Source of the DNA: Bimuria novae-zelandiae CBS 107.79
Lineage: Eukaryota > Ascomycota > Dothideomycetes > Pleosporales > Didymosphaeriaceae
Length of the DNA stretch: 64,000 bases
NCBI GenBank assembly: GCA_010015655.1
Contig: ML976676.1
Span: 752,344 to 816,343, forward strand
Direction: 5' to 3'
Below the pieces are notes generated by a model. That model did no database searches. It was given only the letters and a program-made list of their open reading frames with translations, and had not been told where the DNA came from. This document shows, piece after piece, positions 11,170 to 21,031 of the stretch. The position numbers and the translations under genes were made by a program. Each line of letters starts with the position of its first letter. Positions within the stretch are counted from its first letter, which is position 1.

Positions 11170-11178
11170 TATATATAA
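11170..11178 (+). promoter_or_regulatory. TATA-like box of DUR3
   Basis: TATATATAA-type sequence (GGGTATATATAATTG) about 120 bp upstream of the ATG at 11295, followed by a pyrimidine/CAAG-containing leader. A reasonable core promoter position for a filamentous fungus. Confidence 0.45.
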
Positions 11179-11294
11179 TTGCCACTCCTCTAGGACCGAA
11201 GCTGCAGTCAAGTCAAGGCACGCGACCTTGTAATTCTCGACGCTTGAATATTGTTCCTTGAACTATTACAACCCAAGATTGAGGGCGATTGACC

Positions 11295-13424
11295 ATGGCT
11301 CATCCTCCGCCGCTTTCACAAGCCGTCGGCTATGGCGTTGTCATTGGGCTGGGCTTCGCCTTTGCGTGAGTAGATGCGAGATTGGAGCGTGTTGAGCGTG
11401 GATGCTGACTCTGTACAGCTTCTTCATGATCCTCACAACTTTCGTCTTGAAACGTTACAATTACGAGCTTCAGACGAGTGAGATGTTCTCCACCGCAGGG
11501 CGCAGTGTAAAGTCTGGTCTAGTCGCCTCGGCCGTCGTTTCTTCCTGGACATGGGCCGCGACCTTGCTTCAAAGCAGCGCTGTAGCGTACAACTACGGTG
11601 TCTCCGGTCCATTCTGGTACGCGTCTGGTGCAACCGTTCAGATTATCCTGTTTGCGACCATTGCAATCGAACTGAAGCGAAGAGCGCCCAACGCACATAC
11701 TTTCCTCGAAGTTATCCGAGCGCGCTATGGAGCGGTTACTCATATCGTCTTCATGGTATTCGGGTTGTTTACGAATATCTTGGTCACCTCTATGTTGCTT
11801 ACAGGAGGGTCTGCTGTTGTCACAACTCTTACGGGTGTACCTACCGCGGCTGCTTGTTTCCTCCTTCCAGTTGGTGTCGTGCTGTACACCATGTTTGGCG
11901 GCATTAAAGCTACTTTCCTTACCGATTATGCGCACACGGTGGTGATCTTGATCATCTTGTTGCTGTTCGCCTTTACTGCCTACGCCACCAACGAGAACCT
12001 CGGAAGCCCTTCCAAGGTGTACGATCTCTTGGTCGAAGTAGCCAAAAAGCATCCAGTCGAAGGTATGACGATATCTATCTCAGTCTCCAAGTCCTCAATA
12101 ATAACCACGTATTACAGGCAACGCTGAAGGTTCGTATCTGACAATGCGCTCCAAAGAAGGCGCTATCTTCTTCGTTATCAACATCGTTGGCAACTTTGGA
12201 ACCGTTTTCTGCGATAATGGTTACTACAACAAAGCTATTGCTGCTAGCCCCGTCGATGCTCTGCCTGGATACATTATGGGTGGACTCTCCTGGTTCGCAA
12301 TTCCATGGCTAGCGGCTACGACCATGGGTCTCGCCGCGCTTGCGTTGGAGGATAACCCCGTGTTCCCGACCTATCCTGACCGTCTTCCCGCCGCCGATGT
12401 ATCAGCAGGACTCGTGCTGCCTAGCGCTGCTGTAGCCATGTTAGGGAGCGGAGGAGCAGCTGCTACGCTTCTCCTGGTCTTCATGGCTGTTACATCCGCC
12501 ATGTCCGCTGAGCTTATCGCCGTCTCCAGTATCTGGACCTACGACTTCTACCAGACGTACATCAACCCTCGTGCCACCGGAAAACAGCTCATCTACATGT
12601 CTCACACGATGGTCGTCGCATTCGCCGTTGCAATGGCCGCCTGGTCAACGGGTCTCTATTACATCGGTATCTCCATGGGCTACCTCTACCTGCTCATGGG
12701 CGTCATCATCTCTTCCGCGGTTCTCCCAGCCACTCTAACCCTCATGTGGAGCAAGCAAAACTGGTACGCTGCAACATTCTCTCCAATTCTCGGCTTCGCC
12801 TGCTCGCTCATCGCGTGGCTCGTCACGGCCCAGAAAGAAGGCGGCGAGCTCACCGTCGCTACAACCGGCGCCAACAACCCCATGCTGGCCGGCAACGTCG
12901 TCGCACTGCTATCCCCGCTCATTTTCGTCCCCGTCCTCACGTACGCCTTCGGCCCTCAGAACTACGACTGGCTCTCCATGAAGGCCATCCGCAAAGGCGA
13001 CGACACCGACCTCGCTGCCGCCGCGCACGTCGACATCGAACGAATCCCCGGCGAGCGTCAGCGCGCCATCGACGAGGAGGCTGCCGAGCAAGCCAAACTG
13101 CTCAAAGCATCCAAGATCGCCCGCTGGATGACCGTCTTTATGACGCTCGCTTTCCTGGTCCTCTGGCCCATGCCCATGTACGGCACCGGCTACGTCTTTT
13201 CAAAGAAATTCTTTACAGGCTGGGTTGTCGTGGGCATCTTGTGGATGTTTTGCAGTGCGTTCTGTGTGGGGCTGTATCCGCTTTGGGAGGGGAGAGGCAC
13301 GAGTGTTAGGACGTTCAAGGCTATTGTTAGGGATTTGTCGGGCAAGGGGAGGGGGCCGCCTGTTACGGAAGGGGAGAGCCCGAGTCCCGAGGCGCAAAGT
13401 GTGGATGAGAAGACTAAGTCGTAG
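11295..13424 (+). CDS. DUR3: Urea active transporter, sodium:solute symporter family
   Basis: Exons 11295-11365, 11419-12062 and 12118-13424 give 673 aa. Introns of 53 and 55 nt have GTGAGT/GTATGA donors and TACAG acceptors. The protein is a multi-pass membrane protein with about 15 hydrophobic segments. It has the Dur3-type N-terminus (GYGVVIGLGFAFAFFMILT), EMFSTAGRSVKSGLVASAVV and SSWTWAATLLQSSAVAYNYG, then FCDNGYYNKAIAASP, characteristic of plasma-membrane urea/proton symporters that also carry polyamines. A hydrophilic loop (about 540-600) and a charged cytosolic tail close the chain. The frame is clean, with no RIP-type stops, unlike both neighbours. GATA sites upstream fit nitrogen control. 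Paralogues with other amine substrates exist in fungi, so the exact substrate is inferred. Confidence 0.93.
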
Positions 13425-14369
13425 GACGAAGTTAGGCGGCGGTGTTGTGGGAGAGGAGGGTGAAGGAGGAAGAGGAGGGTGAAGGAGGGAGAGGCGGGCT
13501 GTACGGAGTGAGATACGGGCGGGCTCTGTTTGCTTGAACAAGGAGTTAGATACCATGATACCACCCGCTCTTTTGGGTTCGAGTAGGCTTTATTGGAAGT
13601 TGCTTTACTCTTTTTTAATCCGAACTATTCAGTTATAAGCTGGAGAACAACGAAAGCTCCACTGCAGGGCAGGCAGAATAATCCAAGCACCAGACGCGCG
13701 AGATAGAGTCGTCTCGATCTACCTATCTTGACCTCAGGTGAGACGTTGCCACCATGAAACCCACTCGGCCGGAATAGCAAAATTAAAAGAACCAGTCAAA
13801 AACACACGCTGAGGGGTATTAGCTGAATACAGGAACATCCCATGGCCCTTCCTCAAAGCTGGCTTGATTTTCATGATTTTGCTGCTAGTATTCTGTGACT
13901 ATTGCAGCGCAGTGGTCGACATAAGGTTGAAAGCACGGCAGGTGGCTCGTTCCGTTTACACAGGCCGCATTCTTGAACAAGCTGTTACGTGCAAATCGAG
14001 TTCTTTTTCACGCATTCTACCGCGGCTTCACAAAGCTTGCGAAGCTCCAAAGTTGATAGCCCGCCTTCCTCACGTGAGGTAACATCAACGCGTCGCTCCT
14101 TTCCTTCGAGTGCCTACCCGGTAATTCCCCGACTAGTGGCCGCCCGCCGATACCTGTACTGTTTAAACTCCCTCGCTCCGCCTTATCCCTCACTCCCCAG
14201 TCCCCGGGCGTGTGTTTGACGTCTACCCGCGTACTCACCAGTTACCTATGACTTCACGTCTCTGTACGGTAAGTATCTCGCATACTAGCTCCTTCTACGA
14301 CCTTCCCGCTCGCTCAACTGTTGTGTCGCTAGTTACTCGACCTTCGGACTCGATCAGATTCAAGGCACA
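13425..14369. other. Intergenic
   Basis: Starts with a purine-rich stretch (GGAGG/GAAGGAGG words, 13450-13495) just after the DUR3 stop. A possible 5'UTR intron of the next gene (GTAAGT at about 14270, acceptor about 14332) lies at the right end. No other gene seen. Confidence 0.4.
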
Positions 14370-15430
14370 ATGGGCTCTCGGACGCTGCTCACATTCTTCT
14401 TTGTGCTCTTGGCGGCGTGCGTGTTGGCTGCGCCGGCTTCCCCGGATCAGCTCAACGTCGCGGGCATAAGTGGCAGCTAGAATATCTCCGATGATGGAGG
14501 GTCTAGTTCTCCAGGCGAGCTCAATATCACGGGCTCAGGTGTTGATTTCTCCAATCCTGACGTGCCTGATTTAGTGGCCAACGTCAACAAGAGCGCTGTC
14601 GTGTTGCCTGACGGCACTATTCTCAAAGCCGATGAATTGTCTATGGCCGGTGTTTCTGCACTGCCAGGAGGGAAACTGAGGCTCACAATGAGCACGGAGC
14701 GGTAATAGAACCCTTTTGACTCAGAAAAGCTCATGCTAAATCATCACAAAGCGTTCACGTGGGAAACCCCGTTTTTTCGCCTATAGTCTTCGGAGTCAGT
14801 AAGGCCATGATGAGTCTATGCACCGTTAGCAAAATTCCCGGCAGCATATGCGACCGCAGTAAGGTCACGATCGATAAGATTCGAACTTCCGGCGGTGGAG
14901 ACGGCTTTCTTGACGTCCACGTCGAATCGGACTACATACCCGACGCGAGTGTAGGCTATACCGACCCGACCATGCTCTTCACCCTCTTCATGGCGCAAAT
15001 CTACGAAGCTTTCAGCGCCTCCGTCAAATGCCACCAAAACCGATACCAGAATATAGTATATCATTGTAACCATAACCTTCCATGCGAAAGGGTGACATGC
15101 GTAGAGATGGCGAATGCCGCTGCGTGGTACCAGATCGGTATCCACGATCTACCTGACGGGACCTTCCCCCACTTGCGAGTTTCGTTCACCTACCGAGGAA
15201 AAGCACCAGTTGAGGCCCAGTTTGACTGCAAGGGATCGCAATCTAAGGTGTGGGAAAACCTTGGCGAGAGGCGCACCTATTACTACGCCAGGGCTGCCAA
15301 TGCGTCGCTGCAGGCTGAAGTAAGGTGTGGCGATAAGTCCGGTCTTGTGGAAGGATTGCCGACGGGATCATGCAAATTTACTGGGGAACCGCTCACCTGC
15401 AAGCTGGTAACGGACTGCGAGGAGCGGTAG
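14370..15430 (+). pseudogene. Cysteine-rich secreted protein, one in-frame nonsense codon after the signal peptide
   Basis: Exons 14370-14701 and 14752-15430 (50-nt intron GTAATA...CAAAG with a GCTAAAT branch-like site) give 337 codons. The N-terminus MGSRTLLTFFFVLLAACVLAAPA is a clear signal peptide. The mature part has 11 Cys, mostly in the C-terminal two thirds (SLCTV, SICDRS, KCHQ, HCNH, PCERVTC, FDCKG, VRCGDK, SCKF, TCKL, DCEER) and no transmembrane segment. TAG at 14478-14480 (codon 37) stops translation just after the signal peptide; it could derive from CAG or TGG by one RIP-type transition. Downstream sequence stays open for 300 codons, so the lesion looks recent. I do not recognise a domain. 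Size, Cys content and location beside transposons resemble candidate effectors, but that is only context. Confidence 0.65.
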
Positions 15431-16424
15431 GTGCTTCGTCGAGCTCTTGAAACTCGTTGGATTACATAAAGCTTAACGGGTAAAGCGTATCATGCGCTCT
15501 TCAATTGAAGATCAGTTCCAGGATTTCAGCCTGTGCGAGTTAGCTTCTTTCTAGGTCTCTCCGAAATGAATGCATTTATGTTCCTTAAACCGGCATAGCG
15601 ACCTGATGTATAGCTGACCTATTTACATAGTTTAACATACTTCTTGTCCCAACATCGGTATTTCCTTGCGTTCTTCCGTGGGAGCCGTGCTAAACTGGCT
15701 TACACTGCTTCTATTCTTAATGTATAACAGTAAATCCAGAGCAATCATGAACGAGGAGACAGTTACCCGAGAAATACTTGAAGTTCATGGATAAGAAGAA
15801 AAAAATCGGCGTGACATCTTCTTACAATTAGCGGCGCGACGGTCTTACGAAGTGGAAACCTAGAGCAAGAGGCATACGTACTATTACATGTTGCTTAAAG
15901 CTCGCACGTCAATCATACCTCATCAGATGACTATCTGACAGCTTTTAGAAGAACAAAGGCCACTCGAAGCACATACTCATGCACACGGAGCTCTAAGAGA
16001 TTCACACACGTGCTCCTAGAAGGCCGTGTTTAAGTTGAATATTAGGCCTACGTAGATAAATTTTCATTCATGACTAATACCGTGCCAACGCACGCAAAGG
16101 TTTCTGTAGTAGTCCTACAGATAGTCCTCCGCCTGGAACGTATTTCCGCACCTTTGCTATGTACTCTGGGATCAATAAAAAATACAGGCTGGATCAGGAA
16201 AAAAACTGAGTAAGGGATCTCCGAGTGCTTTCTACTAAGACGCTGTATTAGTTTGCGTGTTGACGCGTTGGAAGGAACCGCTTGTTCCCTTGGCATATAT
16301 TCCGAAAGACGTAGGTATCGACTTTGTGGGGAAATTTTATGGTCAGATTGTCGTTGAGATGCGTGAAGGAATCGTGGCGCAAATGCGTGCCCCGGGTGGG
16401 GTCTCCGCCAACGTCGCTCATGCT
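15431..16424. other. Intergenic, about 1 kb
   Basis: GC-moderate sequence without a supportable frame or RNA gene. It lies between the 3' ends of the secreted-protein gene (+) and the F-box pseudogene (-), so it should hold two terminators. No clear repeat was noticed. Confidence 0.4.
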
Positions 16425-17991
16425 CTATTCTCCGTCTTCATCATCCTCCTCGTTCTCGAGTTCATTGCCTTCCTCCTTCGGGGAGGTATCGACTTCCTCG
16501 GCGAGCTCGGGCTCTGGATTGCTTGCGTGAGGCATGTCGTCATCCGCGTTATTCTCATCCGCGTCATTTTCATCATCATTCCCTGATTCAGAATCACCTG
16601 CGGGAATGGCGATCGGGTAGTTATCATCATCGTCGAAGGCAAGCCACCAATCACCATCAGAAGTATCAGAATCAGAAGAATCGTCGCTTTCAGAATCTTC
16701 CGGTCCACGCAGAAACGCCACGTCCGTCCACGAGTTCTCATGGGGCACCATTAACGCCGGCTGCATTGTGGAGAAGTTGTCGATAGCGTCACTCAGGAGA
16801 TCATTTGTTCCATCGTTGCTCTGAGCTTCAACTTGATCGACGTACTCGGACAGCGTCCGGACAGCATCTGGGGTTCAGTTCAGACAAGAATGCCAGTCGT
16901 AGCTTTGTAAGCAGTGGCATATCGATCAGTAACTTGAAAATGGTCTTCCACGAGCCAGTGGAGAGAGCGCAGAACTCTAGCTTGATTGAACGAAGCTGAT
17001 GAGAGTAGGAATGGAGGAACTGAGCCAGAGCTTCGCCATCGATAACGTGGTTGGAAAAGTTCACCTCGGTGAGATTTGGGAACGATGTGTTGTTCAGAGC
17101 TCTGAAGAAGTTTTTGCAGGCGTCGCAGCCTTGTACAGGCAATTTGCGCATGTAATCTCCGTGTCCAGCTGAAAGGTCAATGCAGTCGTGTTTTGCGCCA
17201 CCTGGACACAGGCGCTCATTGAATCGTCTGGAATCAGGCAGTTCCAATTGATGCCCGAGATCTGGTCATCTGCTTTCCAAATGGTGAGGTTCTTCAACCA
17301 TTTATGGTTCAGGTCGTCCCAAACACAGTACTCTAGATCCTTTGAGTTGACGGTGTACATAACGATGCCCATATGAACTACTTTCTTCCCAAAACCATCA
17401 GACTGCAGCGCCTTGAACAACAGGTCCGAAGATGCGGAGATAGCCAGGAGTACTCAAGAAATTACCTGCCATCCGGCGACAGTTGTTCGCAACAATATCC
17501 TGTGTCAATTGCAATCCAGTCAGGAGAGACTCGGAACCGCATAGGGGCCCTTCATAGCTATCAGGGTTGTGGTCAATCACAATGTCCGTAAGCTTCTCCG
17601 CGTTATTCAACAGGGAAACTATATCCCGCAAGAGGCTTCTCAACTTTTCGCTGGCAATGAAGGACTCTTGTTTAGAGGAGCACACCTCCAAGTAGTCGTT
17701 GATGAAATAGTCGCCAGGTACCCGGGGTAAGATTAGAGCCACCTGTTCGATCTGCTTTCGGAATTCCGCGATTTCGCACAAGCCTTTCAAAACCTTTAGA
17801 CCCGATTCTGTGTAAAGCACGACAAGCTTCTTGAGCTTGTCCTCCGAGGCCAAGGATTTGGAAAGCTCCGTTACCACAATTTTGCTGAAGTGTCGACAGA
17901 CGAGCCGGAGCGAAAGAAGATCGTCTCGAGGAAGAAACGTGCACACGTTGTTCGCTAGCTTAGGTGGTAGACCGCATAGCGTCGTTGACAT
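16425..17991 (-). pseudogene. F-box protein gene with acidic tail, frameshifted
   Basis: From ATG 17991 the N-terminus MSTTLCGLPPKLANNVCTFL, followed by PRDDLLSLRLVCRHF, is a classic F-box (about residues 5-45), the Skp1-binding part of SCF ubiquitin ligases. The middle has leucine-rich, LRR-like character (LTEVNFSNHVIDGEALAQFL, LTKLRLAFL). The C-terminus is a long Asp/Glu/Ser stretch (about 16425-16690). An intron is plausible near 17385-17467. However, the frame must change again near 17150 and near 16860 with no usable splice sites, so at least two frameshifts are present. Pseudogene is the best reading; sequencing errors would be the alternative. F-box genes form large, fast-turnover families in fungi. 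Confidence 0.7.
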
Positions 17992-18934
17992 ATCGAGAGC
18001 ACCCTCGAAGGTTTTGGAACAGTGAGATCGTGCCGGGTTGAGTTTGGGACCAGCTGCTGTAATCGATTAGTCCTCCGCACGCGAAATGAGGAGCGTATGA
18101 AGTGTATTGTACCTTTGGAGGGAGATAGACTAGATACCTTGAGACTCACAAGGTGAAAACGTGCAGTATTTCGATGCTGGGTAGTCATCAACACGGTTGC
18201 GATTACTGACTGAAAGAAAAGGTGCCTATCCTATATATAAGCTTTTTATATAAGGAATATTACTTAAACTCTATAAAAGTAGGAATAAACTCTACTTAAT
18301 AAAAATTCATATTAAGAGTGTAAAATATATAGCCTAAAATAATGCTTTTATATAGAAGTAGAGTAGGTAACTAATTAAATCTACTCCTTTATACTTAGGT
18401 CCTCGCGATTTTGAGCAGTAGTCTGAATATGACTTCGGGGTCGTTGATTAGAGTGCCGTGTTGATGGGAAAAAGTAAGGTCTAGAGGGCGGTCGGGATTT
18501 TATGCATGTAGCGTAAGTGCCAATGGCTGCCCGCACCCGGAGCACGTGACTTTTGGCAGGCGCGACCAATACGGAGGGAGTGCTCCACCAGTGAATACGC
18601 GATAGCCCTGGAGGTTCCAAAATCTTCACTAAAAATATATATAAATTACACACAAGATCAGCTTTTGCGCATCAATACCATTCAACGTGTTGAGGTTGAG
18701 AGGAGTCACAATGGTCATCATGCATCAATGATCACGATTTAGGGATACTCACTAACGACTTGATTATGGACCTATAAAGTTCTAGTACATCTAACAATTA
18801 CAATCCCTTCAGCACCTGCTAAGGATGTAACTATCAACAATTCAATGTTTCCCGCAAATCCTTACAAAAGCCCATTGCACAGTAGTTTGTACATTATCCC
18901 GCCTTCCCTTTGTCCACCCGGAGACATTGGCAAA
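17992..18934. other. Intergenic with a small AT-rich island (18225-18400)
   Basis: An island of about 175 bp at 18225-18400 is strongly AT-rich, with TA-rich and imperfect inverted words (GTAGAG/CTCTAC, TAGAGTAGG...CTACTCC). It looks like a short RIP-mutated repeat or MITE remnant. The remainder shows no gene. Confidence 0.4.
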
Positions 18935-19544
18935 TCAAACACTCTGCTCAATTGTGCGTCGTCGCACATCCTCACAGCTCGAAGTTGACGCTTCCATCTT
19001 CGTGATGTTTCCCATTTCAAACTCCGTCAGTGTGTAGTCGCCTGAAAATCCATGGCCACGATCAAAGGGTCGACCATGTTCAGATTTCTGAAGTTAATCT
19101 TCGCCATTGCCGCAACATTGTCTTCGTAGTCGCCTCAATCATAGTCCTCAACAAAATCAAGGGTGCGAGTGTCGTAGGGAAACTCCACCTTCGCCCACTC
19201 CACTACGCTCGATGTAGAGATACTGTGGTGAAACGAGCAGTGGCTGCTGTTAGAAGGTCTTTGATGGCGCCCTTATTCTTGTCAATTCGGTTGTATGTGA
19301 TATTTCCCATTGTTCTATATACGAATTGTACATAGCCGTAGGTACATAGGCAGAGCTCCCTATGAAGTACTATCGGAGCTTGCTCTCTTGGATGTATACC
19401 TGCATATAATTGCCCGTTTGATACATTACATAGTGATTTCATCCGATTGTAGGATGAGGCAGAACAAATACAACACTCCCCCATTGTACCTGTCCTCTTA
19501 AAATCAGCGTTCTCCCACTCTTGTTGTCCAATAATAAGAACCAC
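18935..19544 (-). pseudogene. Degraded coding remnant of an unrecognised protein
   Basis: On the minus strand several overlapping frames read as protein-like text: TYNRIDKNKGAIKDLLTAAT (about 19240-19300), VEWAKVEFPYDTRTLDFVED (about 19135-19195), DNVAAMAKINFRNLNMVDPL (about 19060-19120) and GDYTLTEFEMGNITKMEAST then DVRRRTIEQSV ending at the stop 18935-18937. They are joined only through frameshifts (for instance at a TTTT run near 19050) and one TGA that could come from Trp. The upstream side runs into a dispersed 58-bp repeat (19534-19591), which may mark where the gene was cut. I cannot name the family. The coding impression rests on amino-acid texture only. Confidence 0.45.
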
Positions 19545-19591
19545 GCCTGAATTTCCTTCCAGGAGTGTTGACGCAGTGAGTGAACCCAGTT
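19534..19591 (+). repeat. Dispersed 58-bp repeat, copy A
   Basis: ATAAGAACCACGCCTGAATT...CGCAGTGAGTGAACCCAGTT. The same segment occurs at 39691-39750 (+) and 57991-58048 (-) with a few differences, mostly transitions. It contains the near-palindrome CCTGRATTTCCTTCCAGG. It is probably an end or subterminal part of a transposon family; the family is not identified. Confidence 0.7.
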
Positions 19592-19811
19592 CCTCTTGCT
19601 GTCCACTTTGTAATACAACCCCTAGGTTGATTTGGGTACCCTCTGCAAACGCGAAATCTCCATACAGTGGGTCGTCAAAAGTCTTGCACCACCGTGGGAA
19701 CTAGGCCGAATTGGGAGATATTTGGCGCATCTTCAAGAATACATAACTTAACGATTTGTATATAGATTTTAACGATTTTTGATTCTCCGTCATGCTGGAG
19801 ATATTCTCTAC

Positions 19812-20894
19812 TTAATACTTTGTTTGCCAGCCGTGCGCGCGTCGTACGGCGGAGAGGCGGCTGGGCATGCTGTAAATGAGCTTCTTGATGAGCGCATTCG
19901 GTACTGCCCACCATGCTTCATGAATAGCGTCGCATAAAGCTTCTTGTGCCTCTGCGGAGTCACCCATTGTACGGAGCTCTGGATGAAGCTTATGTATGAG
20001 CTTTTTCATGTATTGCCATATATGCTCGATGGGGTTGAGGTCTGGAGAATACGGAGGCCACTCCATGGTCCAGATGCCATGTGACTCCAGGAACAACTTG
20101 ACTTTGCGCGATCTATGGATGCCCGCGTTGTCTTGCATAAATATTTGCCCGGGACGATAATGAGGCAATAGACCTTCTCGTAGTGTTTTTATGTACGATT
20201 CAGCGCTGTACCCATGCCGGGGAGCGTCTAGATCGCGCTGCATGATAACAATTGGACTTCTTCGAGGATGGCTACGTTCGTCGAGCCATATAGCGCCCCA
20301 GACCATCTGGCATATACCAGACGATTTAGAAACCTCAGTAATCATCTGTCTGCTGTATTTCTTAGCTAGGTATCAAAAACACCACTTAGTGTCGCCGCCG
20401 GCGTTGCGTTGCACGGAGCACTCGTCCGAGAACTTAATGCAGCGTCGCCGAAAATTAAAATTACGCCACGTACGTACAAAGGCACGCCTTATTTTTGCAT
20501 GCGATTCAGATAACCTGGATCGCTTCGCGCAGCGCTAGTTTGTTATGTTTTTCTTCTTAAGCGTACAATACATGGTGGAGTGTGAAGGTGGCCGAGGACG
20601 CGTCGGGGTAGCTGTCGCGAGACCTGCCTCTGCAGGCAGCTCTGCATATGTAATCTTGGGGTATTTTCGTACGGCATGCTTCAGACGATGAGCATCTCGC
20701 TCATGAAGTACTTTTGGACGCCCTGAGCGTTGCAGCGATGCTGTGGTTTGGTGTTTTCGCCAGCGCTGCAGCGTACGCGTTATGGTGCTTCGATTAACGC
20801 CGAACAAGTTGGCGATCTCCTGGTGTTTCTCGCCGCGCCAACAACGATCGAGGATCAGGCGTTAATCGCTCTTTGTTAATTTGGACGAGCGCAT
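19812..20894 (-). pseudogene. Tc1-like (DD34E-type) transposase with three stop codons
   Basis: From ATG 20894 one frame runs to TAA at 19812-19814 without frameshift: MRSSKLTKSD*RLILDRCWR, helix-turn-helix (HQEIANLFGVNRSTITRTLQ), a second DNA-binding part ending YCTLKKKN, catalytic Asp in KFSDECSVQR, second Asp in FMQDNAGIH, and Glu in SPDLNPIEHIW. The stops are TAA in KSD*RL, TAG after NITN and TGA after KWCF; the first two are explained by Gln or Trp codons changed by C-to-T or G-to-A, the third by CGA to TGA. The inactivation is light compared with the neighbouring elements, so this copy is comparatively young or escaped most RIP. Confidence 0.88.
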
Positions 20895-21031
20895 TCAATT
20901 GCAGGTGTTTTTAAAAAAAAATTAGACGAGATTTGGTGGAGGTAGAGCGCGTTAAAGTTGTGCAGCGTTGCGCGCGCGAGCGTGTTGTAGGGTAGATGCG
21001 TTAAGCGAGGTGCAATACTTTTGACCTAGTA

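Larger units (their letters stand above)
10115..11294. other. Intergenic region upstream of the urea transporter gene
   Basis: About 1.2 kb without a supported gene. The last 500 bp is the likely DUR3 promoter (separate entries for GATA sites and the TATA box). Around 11001-11043 there is an 8-bp inverted repeat (TCGGCGCC...GGCGCCGA). Confidence 0.5.

Noticed and set aside
17100..17160. A 35-nt intron in the F-box gene to repair the frame
   Set aside because: Shorter than functional fungal introns and without a branch site; frameshift preferred.
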